64,000 nt of DNA from Hermodice carunculata (lineage: Eukaryota; Annelida; Polychaeta; Eunicida; Amphinomidae). Shown here piece after piece: positions 12,240 to 23,964 of this stretch. The DNA lies in the NCBI GenBank assembly GCA_964020975.1, contig CAXHWN010002588.1, positions 1,814,310-1,878,309 of the forward strand, read 5' to 3'. The notes beneath the pieces are model-generated. The model did no database searches, was not told the origin of the DNA, and was given only the letters and a program-made list of their open reading frames with translations. The translations under genes were made by a program, and so were the position numbers. Numbering within the stretch: the stretch's first letter is position 1; every line of letters begins with the position of its first letter.

Positions 12240-12732
12240 TCATTTCTTCAGGTATTCATATTGACTGGGATGTGCTTTCATGTGGGCTGCAGGAAGGAGT
12301 TTGACAGGAAGCAGATTCATGTAATAAGCAGTTGCAGAGGAGTCTCTATGATAAAAGTAACAACTCAAGAAACCAAAAAGCTTAAAAATGTCATTCACTA
12401 AAAGTTTGAAACAATACAAGATGCTGAACACAATTAAAATATCGTTTGTTTTGTAGAAAAAAAAATATTTCTGGATGTTAAATAACATAACCGACACAAG
12501 TTCTATTATCATCATGATGGAGGCATAGTTTCGTTGCCTACCAACTGATGGGACCAAATAGTTCAGAAACACATTACCCACATTCATAAAGCCCAGCTCA
12601 AGAATGACAACAAAGGTAAATAGAGCAAAAGGCAGAGATTCAAGAATTACCAAAACATCAACTTTCAGCTTCCAATACCAAAGTGAAAAAACAAATTTCA
12701 CTCCTGACTTGAGACAGGCATTCACCTGTAAA
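12240..12732 (-). CDS. Possible host exon or membrane-protein fragment (weak)
   Basis: A 161-codon minus-strand frame stays open through AT-rich DNA and encodes several hydrophobic stretches, for example around residues 28-45 (LPFALFTFVVILEL), 70-82 and 98-115. Just upstream of its first Met the minus strand reads TTGCATTTTACAG before GTGAATGCC, which resembles a splice acceptor, so the frame could be an internal or terminal exon rather than begin at that Met. The last ~70 residues are A/T-biased and may be intron. I recognise no family. Chance opening is quite possible, because transmembrane-like peptides are expected from T-rich sequence. Confidence 0.25.
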
Positions 12733-12880
12733 ATGCAACTGGTGGTTTTAAACTAGTCCCCTCAACCTACGAAATATTCTTCATAAACTACAATTTTTTT
12801 TTTCGAAAAAAAAAATAGGCCCAACTACTTAAAATTCAAAATTTATCACTTAAAGAACAAAAGAGACAGTTGGGCTTGCC

Positions 12881-12884
<4 letters not shown>

Positions 12885-12970
<86 letters not shown>
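12885..12970. repeat. (GT)n microsatellite
   Basis: An uninterrupted run of about 43 GT units. It is followed by the palindrome TGTCAGCTGAGCTGACA at about 12984. Confidence 0.97.
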
Positions 12971-12972
<2 letters not shown>

Positions 12973-13206
12973 CCTAGCTTGTGTGTCAGCTGAGCTGACA
13001 GTTAGAGAAGAAAGTCCGACTACAAGCAGGTCTGCAATTAATATCGTTAAATATAAATACCACCTTTCGCTTTGAAATCCGGCAGGGACCGATGTGGCCA
13101 CCCCAAGTGACCGTGTGTTTTTTCCTATCAAAATGCATATTTTTAACTTTCTTCTTAACTATCGATTTATTTTACATTTCAGAATTGATGGGTATTTACC
13201 TTGAAG

Positions 13207-13340
13207 GGGGTTTTTTTTTTTTTTTTTTTTTTTTTTTTGGTTTTTTGGGGGGTGGTTTTTGTTTTTTGTTTTTTGTGTTTTGTTTTTTTGTTTTGTTTTG
13301 TTTTGTTGTTTTTGTTTTTTTTTTTTGTTTTTGACTTGGT
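13207..13340. repeat. T-rich/G low-complexity run
   Basis: Poly-T interrupted by G runs. The frames that cross it are simple-sequence translations. Confidence 0.95.
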
Positions 13341-13675
13341 CCCTTTGCAGTTTTTTGTTGGTTTACTAAATTGTTTAAAATGGTCATGCTATTTAATAGG
13401 CATAAATTTGTGCACACATCCGATTTCTAACTGTTACAACATACTCAAGTACTCTTGTATGTTTACGACCAATGGGTTTCCTACAAACGCACGACCTTTG
13501 ACTTTGACCTTTAGGGTAAACTGGTTTTATCCATATTGAATGAACTGTGGCTATTCGAAGCACCAGCTCAATTCCTTATGCTTATTAATACCAATGTGTT
13601 TGATAGTGACATACACCACTGACTATGACTTTAATGTGTCAATTGCAACCACCTGTTGGTATTCTGGTTCCATAT

Positions 13676-13765
13676 GTAAGTCCTTGGTATAATCAAGGAG
13701 GCTACACGAGTAGCCTCCTTGGTATAATCAAGGAGGCTACACGAGTGCCCTCCTTGGCCTAATAT
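13676..13765. repeat. Tandem hairpin repeat
   Basis: Tccttggtataatcaaggag plus gctacacgag occurs twice in succession. Within each unit aaggaggctac and gtagcctcctt are complementary, so the array can form adjacent hairpins. Confidence 0.8.
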
Positions 13766-16480
13766 AGCACTCATCTGCTCGTAAGAACCGATTAACTGCC
13801 AATCATATGTTTTAACCAGTTTCTTAGAACTGCTGGTTGGAACACACCCTAATCAGTTTTGTTCACTGCATACCCCCTTAAACGAAATAACTATATGTGT
13901 ACCAATCAATTTACAGCGTTATGCTCATGTACAACGTCCATGTTGCTCAGTCGATACATTTCCTCAATACACCTTGTGCAAGTTTCCTCTTGAAAGGTGA
14001 TGCCGCAATAATGCTGACCTGCCGTCTGAATGAACTACCGCAATTTGTATGGCAAGAGAAAAAGAATATTTGTTTTACCAACAAATGCAACCAGCTGCTC
14101 AAAAATTGCTTGTCCGGTTGCGTTCATTGCCGCAATATAATTTGTGATACAAAATATTTTCTGTTGCCAACCTATATGCTGCCATACAATGTGAAATATC
14201 GGTTCTCCCAATCATTTTTCTTCGTTGAACTGATAACAACTTACATGTTGATCCGCTGATGTATCATAATTATGGACGTAATTGGAACCTAGCGAAGAAA
14301 TACCATTTTCTCCAATATGTGATACGAACTGATAGCATTCCTTGTCTCTGGGTAATATAATTTCTAAGTCAGCTACCGCAAACTTTGAGAAGACACCTGT
14401 AATGACATTTCATGTTTGCCAGTCCGAGGGCCCCAACACCTAGTCTAAATAACCAATTTCTCATAGATGGGCGTGGCCCATTGTGATAAATAGGATTTTC
14501 TTCATTATAACTTTATAAAAACAAAGATGATCACTGTTTGAAAGTTTTTGTTGGCAGCACCAGTATTTCCCTGGCCTTTTATCATAACCCTACAAATTTC
14601 AGAAGAAAAAAACCACAACAACAACTAGAACTATAGTAATTATAATTACGAGTAGCAATAATATTGTTTAGCATAACAATAACACGGGAAGATCTTTATT
14701 CCGGGCGACCCAAATCACAATTTATTATTCTTCGTTGAGGCTTGGTGATGACATGGTTATGTGCCCGAATGCGTTCAAACTTGCAGCATTTTTGACAGAA
14801 AAAAATGTATGCGTTTTATCTTGAAAACTGGGTCACGGTCACTAGACTACAATTAGATACAAAGAAGCTCAATGCAACTTGTCATCGGCAATACCGATGA
14901 CGATGTGATAAAACCCAGTACCCTTTACTTAGTATTCCCCCACACATGTGCTTTCAGTTGCAATTATCTGAGCCTTCGGCACATGGACATGCAAAAAACA
15001 GAGAAGAAATTGAATTTAACGAATCAGTGATGAAATGGAGATTAAAATCGCAAGGAGAGTATAGAATTGAATCTACCATTGGGTATTTGAGCGTGTTACC
15101 TTAGCAATTACAACATTCCGAGTTTTTTTCAAGACAGGATGCAGGTACCCCATTCGAATAACCTGGACTGGTAATTTCCTCCCGCATATCCTTCACCTCT
15201 CTGTGGTCGGCCAATCACATGCTTCAAATTTGTTACCCTAGCAATGCTATCTATAGGATACAAATAGCGTTCTGGCTTCTTTTTTTTTCAATTGAGGACC
15301 GGTGTCTCCCTTCAGGTTGTGTCATCCCTCGACCCTCGGATCTTGGAATGAGGCAGCACCCACAAGGACACAGGCCCACCGGGATACAGGAAAGCATACG
15401 GCTTAAATCGTCGGATAACATATCATTGTCCGTACGTCACGGTTAACGCACCTTGCCGGACAGATGAGCACACACAGCAGTCACATATACTCTCATCTTG
15501 CACATACCTGTGGTTTCATCCACACAATCCCAGTATCGGACCCTCCATTTTACATGCAATGGCTGCTCAGGTTCTGACAGGCCATTCTTAGAATACAAAG
15601 GCGGACTTTTTTTTTAATTTCGTATTTGGTACATTAAAGCTTTAATTCATAAGAAACTTTAATTGGTAAAAGGGTGCAGTGTCGGGATTCATTTTTCAGC
15701 GCAAATATCACATGCAGACGGAACTGAAAAATGGCGGGATCACGTCACTCATTTTTGTCTCTACTTAAACCTGAAGTCTACTTTTGACCACTGATCATCC
15801 TATAAGTTCAGCTCACCGACTAGCCGGCGGAACTAACTAGTATGAATTTTAAGTTTTGTTTTTTTCATTGGGATCTTAACGAGCATAAAGTGAATTTTAT
15901 GTTCAGATTAAAGCATTACGAGGGCATCTCAGGACCACGCGACAATAGTTTGCAAAGAACTTGCGTTAAACGTCAAACTTATAATTTCACGGGCTTGAAT
16001 GCCCTACCATGTCGTATGTTAGTGCTCCGTGTCTGGAGTTTGCCGACAGATGGCAGCATCCCCCAAACGTTATGCCTGCAACATCGGCAAAGATATGCAA
16101 ACAAAAGAGATGGCAGCACATTCACACGAGCCATTGGACCTTTATTTTGTCAGTGTGCTACAATGCTGGTTGATGCCGTCAAATGAGGCCCTTTGGGGTT
16201 GAATTTAGATTAAGTGACATGTAGTTTATATTGCTGAATATCTATATACTTGTGTAAATGTTCTGCACATACATTCCCATAAAACAGACTTATGCGGTGT
16301 GAGAACTATTTAGATTGTATGCAAAAGTATTGGAATCTGAAATGCATTATTTAATTTTAACGGCTTCTGTACGTACTCTCGTTTTGCAGTGGCCATATAG
16401 AATGACAATGTGAGGATCTGGACAGGTAAGATTTTCAATTGGCAATGTCACCAAATGATGTAGTGATATCACAATATCAT
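13766..16480. other. No recognised feature
   Basis: About 2.7 kb with a few open frames (13897-14259, 15219-15446 and 15842-16186, all plus) that show no domain motif, splice context or codon regularity I can defend. Confidence 0.45.
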
Positions 16481-16641
16481 AGTAGGACCAGCCAAGTGGA
16501 AGAGACGAGTCAGCAGGCTGGCTTCGTTCCCGCGGCGGATCACTCCTCGTGCAAGCACTCTGATTGCTTGCACGAGGAGTGATCCGCCTCAGGAACAGGG
16601 CCAGTCTGCTGACGAGTCTCCTCCACGCCGCTGGTTTTACT
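16481..16641. mobile_element. ~160-bp palindromic hairpin element
   Basis: A 23-bp perfect inner stem pairs 16535-16557 (gcggatcactcctcgtgcaa...) with 16565-16587 across a 7-base loop. Outside it the arms continue imperfectly (gacgagtcagcaggctggc with gccagtctgctgacgagtc, and agtaggaccagc with gctggttttact). The GC-rich arms stand out from AT-rich surroundings. A hairpin MITE is likely. Confidence 0.8.
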
Positions 16642-16980
16642 TTTGTCCAATACTTATAGCTGTGATTTTATTTTCACTATAAAATACGAAGAAAACAATT
16701 AAAAACAGGTTTCAACGTTTATTTCATCAAACAATGCCCATGTAAAGTTGAGCGTATGAAAGTGTGTTATACATGACCCAGTATTTGGGTCATTTGAAAA
16801 CACAACGCGCATGACGTGCGCAACAAAAAAGATTTATCAGCAGAAAACCGATGTACAAGAGCCCGAGCAATTTACAATTTATCCGGGGACATGGTATACC
16901 GGAAAGGAAGAGGGTCAATTTATTTCGAGTTCGATACATATATGTTTACAGGACCAAAGAAATTAGCTCCGGCTAACAAG

Positions 16981-17319
16981 CTACGTTGAGTTTGATCCCC
17001 GGGAACAAAGGACTGCTGACTGGTGCAAACTAGACCCACATGCAACAGCTCGCCCCGGGGGGCCTCTGAAATGCTTAGTCTGTTCCACTGGTTTCCTTCC
17101 CTGCAGCACTTCACATATATGTTTCTGTTGATCTAAACTGGCTACAGCATAATTGTTAGTAGATTCTAGGTTCTTTTGACCACTCAAGTGAGCGATCATA
17201 TTGGGAGCTACGCCAGATTGAAATTGGAAAGTAGTTCTCAGGGACCTTTGCACTGTGGTGATGTGGATTGACCTTTGCATTTTGGTGATATGGACAGGGT
17301 TATCATCCAGTCTGCACAT
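16981..17319 (-). pseudogene. Tyrosine recombinase C-terminal fragment (Crypton-like)
   Basis: The 112-codon frame carries, at residues about 24-70, the pattern QRSLRTT, FQSGVAPNMIAHLSG, QKNLESTNNYAVAS and LDQQKHI. This matches the C-terminal catalytic region of Crypton/DUF3504-type tyrosine recombinases as I recall it: the Arg of the R-K-T box (here R28, RTT), the L-S-G-H-K box (here Gln48 in place of His) and the catalytic Tyr (Y57 in NNY). These enzymes cut and rejoin DNA through a tyrosine-phosphate link and move Crypton transposons; vertebrate relatives are domesticated. Only the C-terminal third is visible. The loss of the expected His and the unrecognisable N-terminal sequence suggest a dead copy. 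Confidence 0.6.
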
Positions 17320-17730
17320 TCCAGCCTTTCTGGATGATACAGCTATTACTAGATAAAATCTACCAACGTTGTCACTTGATAGTTCATTGATATCTTTTTT
17401 AAAGTTGATGATATCGGTAAATCAATTTTGATATCCGTAAATGAATCCGTGATAATACTCAATCATTGAGTGCTTTATACAAATATTAAGAAGAAATCTT
17501 TATAGCAATCTGCGCCCGGGGGGGGGGGGGGCAAGGCAACATCTACAAAAACGACATATTCACACTACATCGAAATGTCTGTGTTGAATATGTGTGCTAC
17601 TGTTAATAAATACAATACATAGTCTATATACAGGTGAGTTCACAGCTCCTGCAACAACAAAAATACAACATTCGTGGTAATTATAGCGAACTCATGTCTT
17701 TAGCAATGACAATAATAAAGATCTTTGTTT
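17320..17730. other. Spacer between recombinase remnant and LINE 3' end
   Basis: AT-rich, with a 13-base G run at about 17519-17531. The part nearest the LINE is presumably its 3' UTR. Confidence 0.5.
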
Positions 17731-18312
17731 TTATACCCGGTTTTCAAAGGCCCTGCAGCAAAATTGGGCAATCTGCTTCACCAGATTGTCAGAAGATGTA
17801 AATATAGATAATAGTTTGTTTTTCAAAGACAATGAGTTGAAATTTTTTGACTCCTTGTTGCGCTCCACCATAAAACTTAATCATAGCTGGTCGTGTTTAT
17901 TACAATTAAAGAGGAAATGCACCTCATCCTCCACTGAACCATCTTTGCAATGGTTGCATCTTCTTTGCTCGGAGGGTAGTAATTGGTATCTACCAGTCGC
18001 GATTTCTAATTTATGTGCACTTATTCGGAGTTTGGCTAGAGCTTTTCTATAATCAGAGTTCGTAACAATATCAAGGTGTTTTTCACATCTAAATTTTGTC
18101 TCATATTCTCTGTAGCAACGTAATTTATTACATTCAGAATTGTTCCTCGCAATTTTGTCGAGTTTTTCAGACCACATTTTCATGAAATTATTCTTCATCT
18201 TGTTGATGACAACTAGATCACACTCCTCGATAGTCTCTTTATGTTCACTTAGTGTTTCGTTAACTTTGAAGGCCCATGTATTCTTACATTGATCATTCGA
18301 AGGATTCATCAA
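17731..18312 (-). pseudogene. LINE-B C-terminal domain
   Basis: It continues the RT protein. LRISAHKLEIATGRYQLLP is followed by RRCNHCKDGSVEDEVHFLFNC, a Cys/His box seen at the end of many LINE proteins. After the stop at 17881 the same frame carries on with ERNKESKNFNSLSLKN and ends NLVKQIAQFCC..FENRV before a TAA at 17731, so a single in-frame TGA interrupts the tail. The box probably binds nucleic acid; that role is inferred from the family. Confidence 0.75.
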
Positions 18313-18321
18313 AGGCAGCTT

Positions 18322-19557
18322 TTAATAAAGAGTTATCCTAAGCGTACTTAAGATATTATATATAAATTTGAAGATTTGCTGCCATAAATGAATATACATG
18401 GGAAATCTCCCTAATTCACCGTATATCGCTGCATTACAAGATTTAGAGCCAACTTTTAATAAATGCTTACAATACTGAACATTAAGTCTTTCATATATCT
18501 CATTTGAATTCTTCCTCTCTAACCACCATTGTTTATAATTCTTGGGGATGTTTACTGGTCCCCATATTTCACATCCGTATAATAGCACTGGCTTTAACAA
18601 TTGATCAAATAAACTTAGCCCTATTGCCGGTCGGAGATTCCCATAATATCCAACTGATCTTTTCAAAGCAAACAGAGCCTTCTGTGCTTTCATATGTACC
18701 TGCTGTTTCGCTGTTGTGCACTTACCATTACTGATGATGGAAATTCGTAAGTATTCATAACTTTTCACATTTTCAATGTGCAGTCTTTCATATGTAAACA
18801 GCCGACTACATATCCTGCCAGTTCTGTTAAATTCCACTATTTTGATTTTGTTGATATTGAGGTTAAGATGCCATTTATTATAATAATTATGTAGCTTATT
18901 CAATGATTTCTGAAGGCCAACTGGTTTTGTTGAGAGGAGAATAGGGTCATCTGCATACATTAGGCAGTTCAAAGATTGACCAGCCAGTAAGGTAGTATGT
19001 TCATCATGGCCTATACTGTCCGGTAAATCATTCAAATATAAATTGAACAGGAATGGACTCAGTACGTCCCCTTGTTTCAATCCTATGTTGGAGGGGAACA
19101 TACCCGTTCGTTGATACTCATTGGCTCTTACACACCACTGAACATTACTGTACATCTGTTTAAGAACTTCATGGAACGTACCCCTGATACCGCTTTTCTG
19201 TAGTTTAAGTAACATCCCTCCTCTCAAAACTTTGTCGAAGGCTTTTTCAAAGTCCACAAAGCATGTATATAGCTTACCTTTGGATGCTACAACATATTTA
19301 TCCATTAAGGTGTAAAGTACAAACATGTGGTCAGTCGCACGTGATCCCGATTGGGATCCTATTTGATATTTGTTAATAGGGTCATACTTCACATCAAATT
19401 GATGCAAACTGTTGCTCATAATACTACCAAATAGCTTACTTATGCAGCTGTTTATTGTGATGCCCCTGTAGCTTTGTGGTGTCGAGGTTGAACCTTTTTT
19501 GTGAAGAGACACAATGTAACCCTTGGCCCATTCTTGAGGATATATTTCGTTTTGCAA
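18322..19557 (-). CDS. LINE-B reverse transcriptase (411 codons, open)
   Basis: This is the longest clean frame in the window. RT blocks in order: SYRGITINSCISKLFGSIM (residues ~28-46), the palm motif A FVDFEKAFDKV with its Asp, motif B SNIGLKQGDVLSPFLFNLY, motif C LMYADDPILLS with both catalytic Asp, then a thumb with YYNKWHLNLNINKIKIVEF and PVLLYGCEIWGP. The enzyme would copy LINE RNA into the nicked target. The Met at 19557 is only the first in the open stretch; the coding region clearly starts upstream and is broken there by frameshifts or stops. Motif C has Pro after ADD, where Leu, Ile or Val is usual, which may reduce activity. Confidence 0.9.
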   Translation of the reverse strand: MQNEIYPQEWAKGYIVSLHKKGSTSTPQSYRGITINSCISKLFGSIMSNSLHQFDVKYDPINKYQIGSQSGSRATDHMFVLYTLMDKYVVASKGKLYTCFVDFEKAFDKVLRGGMLLKLQKSGIRGTFHEVLKQMYSNVQWCVRANEYQRTGMFPSNIGLKQGDVLSPFLFNLYLNDLPDSIGHDEHTTLLAGQSLNCLMYADDPILLSTKPVGLQKSLNKLHNYYNKWHLNLNINKIKIVEFNRTGRICSRLFTYERLHIENVKSYEYLRISIISNGKCTTAKQQVHMKAQKALFALKRSVGYYGNLRPAIGLSLFDQLLKPVLLYGCEIWGPVNIPKNYKQWWLERKNSNEIYERLNVQYCKHLLKVGSKSCNAAIYGELGRFPMYIHLWQQIFKFIYNILSTLRITLY

Positions 19558-19629
19558 AATAATACTGACAGCTTATCGTAAATTTTGATAAAGTGTTATG
19601 ATGTTGCTTTAATTATTTCACCACTCAAG

Positions 19630-20310
19630 TTATCCAATCCAGGTGCTTTCCCGTAGCAATGTCATCGCTCTGGTAATTTCATCATATTGAATCCGGTAAT
19701 CTAATTCTGAAAAGTATACTTCTTTTTCCAAATTGTCTAATTCTTCCTGTATTATAGTGTCCCTTTGACCCAGATCATTAACATTCAGTAAATGCTGATA
19801 ATATTCTATCCACTCACCAGATTTTTTTTTCTGAATCATTTTCCAAATTTGCTTCAGAGCTCCGCAATTCTTTTACAAGTTTCCAATATTGTGCTGTTTT
19901 TTTTCTGATCAGAGTTTGTTATTTTATATAACAGTTGGGCTTTATAATTTCTTTTATTTGCTTTTACCAGCTTTTTGTATTTTTTTCTTGGTGTAAAATA
20001 AGCCCCTAAGATAACCATTTTTGGGGTATTTGGTCACCCTTTTACCTAAGCTTCTGATTTCATTCCTTGTTAATGTGCAACTTTGATTGTACCATTTCTT
20101 CTTGGGTGTTTTGGATTTAAATCTTGTTTTCCGCTTTAAAGTTTTTTCTGCAATACTATTGATTAAGTCTTGCACAGTATTTATACAGACATCCATACTG
20201 TCCTTGGAACACATGTTTTCTATTTGCTCAATTTTCAATTTCGCAGTTTCAGTGTTACCTAACAGGTCTATATATGCTTTAGACTCAGTCTTCTATAGAA
20301 ACTTTGCCCT
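19630..20310 (-). pseudogene. LINE-B endonuclease-RT linker
   Basis: Two open pieces (19954-20238 and 19630-19839) carry the basic linker sequence KKKWYNQSCTLTRNEIRSLG and the helical stretch EIT-RAMTLLRES that normally precedes the RT. They are in different frames from the RT, so the protein is interrupted. Coding similarity fades above about 20.3 kb. Confidence 0.65.
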
Positions 20311-21109
20311 CATGGGGTATCACATAACATCACCAATTTGCTCTAGGGGCAGTTTAAGATACATTCAGGCTCAGTGAAATCATACAATGTAGGCGAGCGG
20401 CCAAAGACCCAGTTTGGAGAATTTAATTAACCCACCGTACAGAAAGGTACAACATGATTTTTATTTATCTTTAGAGTCCCCTTAAATTATTTTGCCCTGT
20501 TGTCCTCAGTTACATGTGTTTGGTTGCAATGGAAACAGCATCTTAAAACATCACCTTTTTTCGGCGAAATAGTTCATTTTAGTGCCGTCTGCTATTGCTT
20601 GTTAGCAAACTATCACATCTATATTGCTTTCACCACACCAAACGTACATTAGATAAATATTTCCATACTGAGATAATGCTTCTCTGCTCCCAGACAGGTA
20701 ATAAATGCTACAATGTGGAACTTGAAATGTAAAAACCAGGCTTAATTATAGGTAGAACCATTTTACTTAAAGTCGTCAAAAAAAGTCGAAAAGGCAACGA
20801 GTACCATGTGCTCTTCTTTTACCCCAGTTTCTTATCATTATTTACATACAAAGCCTATCTTCCTTTTTTCTTATGACTTAAATTGCACATTGTGATAGCA
20901 TAGGCCATACGATTTAGCACAGCAGAGCCACAAGAGAATGAATGGACAGAACAAGCCGTCACCGAGAGAATAGATAGTGGGATATGCCACTCACCAATTA
21001 CATCCTTTGGCATGCATATATGTGATCAATCACGTATATACCCTTGTGTGACCTTCCACTCTCATCCCGCATTTTTTCTTCTTCTTCTTCTTTTTTTTTG
21101 GGGGGGGGG
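20311..21109. other. No recognised feature
   Basis: AT-rich spacer with no coding or repeat signal I could identify. Confidence 0.5.
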
Positions 21110-23930
21110 GAATTTTGCAGCAGCAAAATTGTTGACAAGCTGGTGATGCTATAGACCCTTGACAAAATTTTCAATTTGAGTTTTTATCAGTTAATGTATG
21201 CATTACTGTTGGTTACAGTCTAAGTCAATGGGAATTACAATGGTTGTTTACATTGTTGACTTCTTCGAAAACATCACTAGCTTTTACATTTTTATAATAT
21301 TTTCCCCTATTTTAATGGCAAACTCATAAAATATCTTTTCCTCTTTAAACCGCATTGCTAATTGCTTCAAAATTGCGTTCAAACACTTCTGAGTACCGCT
21401 AGACCAGGGTAGGACTTTCTATAAGTTGAAGGTCAGCCGAGAACGGGATATCACGTTTCTTTTTAGCTCCGCTGACTTGTCAATCAGCTGAGTTGATAGA
21501 ATGGTCCGTCATCCGGCCGTCCTTAATTCACATTTTCCACTTGTCAAAAATCGTGCACTTCCAACGTGGCGAGGCCGTACTTTTGATCGGTTTCAACCAC
21601 ATTTGTTTAAAGGGTCATGCTCCAGTGATATTTAGATTTTTCAAAGGATTTGGGGGGTTTCATGTTTTGAAAAATTCTTTAAAAAATCATCTACTCTGAA
21701 ACTGCTATGCCAATTGCTTTGAAATTGGATAGGTACACTTATGAGGACACTTTAGTTGAACTAGTGGCACTGCGTTTTTATACTTTTGAACGGATTTTTG
21801 TGTGGCTTTACTATTTCCGACTTCCTCAAAGACGTCACTTAAATTGTTCTGAAGTTTACTGGAAATTTACCTTGTGGAAGGGTCAAACACAGTTGTCCAC
21901 TAGGTGGTCATGTTCTTTATCCCTGATTTTGAACTTTTTTTCTATCGATACTTGTCAGTTTATTTATACATTCCTTTTGAATATTATGTTAATCAATGGG
22001 AATTACAAAAATAATTCATATTTTGGGCTTCTCCAAAACCCTCAGCTAGATTCACTTAAAAGCTGGTGGGGATATACCTTGGGAGGTTTCTTCCATGTTT
22101 GCCCAGATGATTTCTCTCCAAGGATTTTTATCTTGTTTACTTTTTTTGCTCCTTTTTGGCATTTTTTTTTCACGGAAACTGCGTCACCAATTGCTTGCAT
22201 GCTTCGAAGTTGCATAGGGATACTTCCGATGATCCCTACACCTTTATTTACTCACCGGGTGATGCTACAGTTCTGCTCCTTCTACTTCTTTTCATTATTA
22301 TTTTAAGCTCAGCTGACTTGTCAGTCAGCTGAGCCTATCTTATGGTTTTCCGTCCGTTATCCGTGCGTCGTCCGTCAACATTTCCATTTTCGACTTCTTC
22401 GAAAATAAAATATCAGCCAGATCAACTTCAAACTTAGTAGGGATGTGCCTTGGGTGGGTCTCTACCATGTTTTACGCTCCAGTGATTTTTTTACATTTTT
22501 TATGATAACTATCTTTGTTCTTTTGGGGGACAAATCTTTAAAAATCTTCTACTCTAAAACCGCTCAGCTAATTGCTTTAATATCACACAGGAACACTCCT
22601 AGGGACTCCTAGTTCCAAATTTGTTCCCCGGATGGCGCTGTGATTTTTTCCCATTTTATTTTGATTTTTGGCGTGTTTTTTGCTATTTTTGACCACTTCT
22701 CCGGACCCATCACTCGGATAAAGGTGAAACTTTGTGGATAAATTCCTTGTAGAAGGGTCAAAAATGGGTGTTCACAAGGTGGCACCGCTGTGGATTTTAA
22801 CGATTTTTTAAAATTCGGATACTTATCGGTAAATGCAGCTTTCCTTTTGAGTACTAGGTACTACTTCGTGGATATGTTCCTTATGGAAGGGTCAAACAAA
22901 GTTGTTCACTATATGGCACTGCTGCGGATTCCTATTTTTAACGATTTTTTTTTCAATTCGGGTACTTGTCACTAAAATGCACCTTTCCTATGTAAGTCAA
23001 TGGGCATTCTAATGCAAATTCATAATATCGACCTCTACTCCAAAACCTTTATCCAGATTGACCTCAGATTTGGTGGCAATGCACATTGGGTGGGTCTCTA
23101 CCAGGTTTGTTCAAAAGGTTGTGCTCCAGTGATTTTTGGATTTTTTTTTATAAACTTGTCGGGGGGGGGGGAAATCTTAAAAACTCTTCTCCACCACCGC
23201 TCACCCAATTACTCTGATATCCCACAGGGACACTCCTAGAGACACCTAGTCCTTAATTTGTTCATCGGGTGGAGCTGCAATTATATTCTATTTTTCATGA
23301 TTTTTTTTTTGTGTGTTTTCGCTGTTTTTGACTTCTTCTCCAGAACCATCACTCAGATTCAGCTGCAAATCGTTAAAAATCTTCTCTAAAACTGCTCACC
23401 CGATTGCTTTGATTTCACACAGGGACACTCCTCGAGACACATACTTCTTAATTTGTTCAGTACCAGCTGATATTTGGCAAAACCGGAAAAGAAAACTTCT
23501 CTGAAACCACTTGGCCAATTGCTTAGAATTGGACACTTCTGGTTACCCATCGATCCTAATTAGTTTTAAAACCCCAACAACTTTTTGAAATGATTTATGT
23601 GTGGTTTTGCTATTTTCGACATTTGCTCCAAACCGTCATTTAGATCATGCTGAAACTTGGTAAAAATGTTCCTTGTGGAAAGGTCAAAGAAAGCTGTTTA
23701 CTAAGTGGCATTGATCTCTCCTGTTTGTTCATGAAGGGTCAGCTGAGCACAGGACTGTCACAGTCCTCTTGTTTTGTAGTTGTGTGTGTTTTCGTTTTTT
23801 CGACTTCTTGCTGCCAAACCACATGTTAGATTCTCTGAAAACTCAGTACGGATGCACCCGTTCTTAATGTCAACCAAATTGGGTCACCACATGATGCTGT
23901 TGTCAGTTTAATGATTTTCAACAAAGAATC
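21110..23930 (+). repeat. Interspersed repeat family A, long multi-unit copy
   Basis: The family A modules recur many times: 'caattgcttCaaaattgcg' (21366), 'ccaattgctttgaaattgg' (21708), 'ccaattgcttgcatgcttc' (22186), then near 22570, 23210, 23405 and 23515. They alternate with 'aaacttggtggg-gatgta' and 'tccagtgatttttggattt' modules. Palindromes resembling agctcagctgacttgtcagt at 21466-21495 and 22309-22338 mark internal element starts. A terminal hairpin (aggactgtcacagtcct, about 23750-23767) marks an end. The 199-codon plus frame at 21707-22306 lies wholly inside this repeat and shows no known domain, so I do not call it a gene. Confidence 0.75.
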
Positions 23931-23964
23931 GAAATTAGAAAAAAATGGAAGGGGTGTGTGAACA

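Larger units (their letters stand above)
17731..20310 (-). mobile_element. LINE-B: 5'-truncated non-LTR retrotransposon
   Basis: Reading down the minus strand, an endonuclease-RT linker (20238 to 19630, with KKKWYNQSCTLTRNEIRSLG and a Lys-rich track) leads into a 411-codon RT frame (19557-18322), then a C-terminal domain (18312-17731) with a Cys/His box. No APE endonuclease was found beyond 20.3 kb, so the copy is 5'-truncated, the usual result of incomplete reverse transcription. An AATAAAG-rich tail region lies just past the stop. The clade is uncertain; the NYRGIT-like RT start and the VEDEVHFLFNC tail are typical of a LINE group widespread in cnidarians and molluscs. Confidence 0.88.

Noticed and set aside
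13897-14259. 120-codon plus frame with several Cys residues
   Set aside because: No recognisable zinc-finger spacing or family; no splice context.
21707-22306. 199-codon plus-strand open frame
   Set aside because: Lies entirely inside interspersed repeat family A; it has no known domain and the equivalent frame is closed in the other copies.
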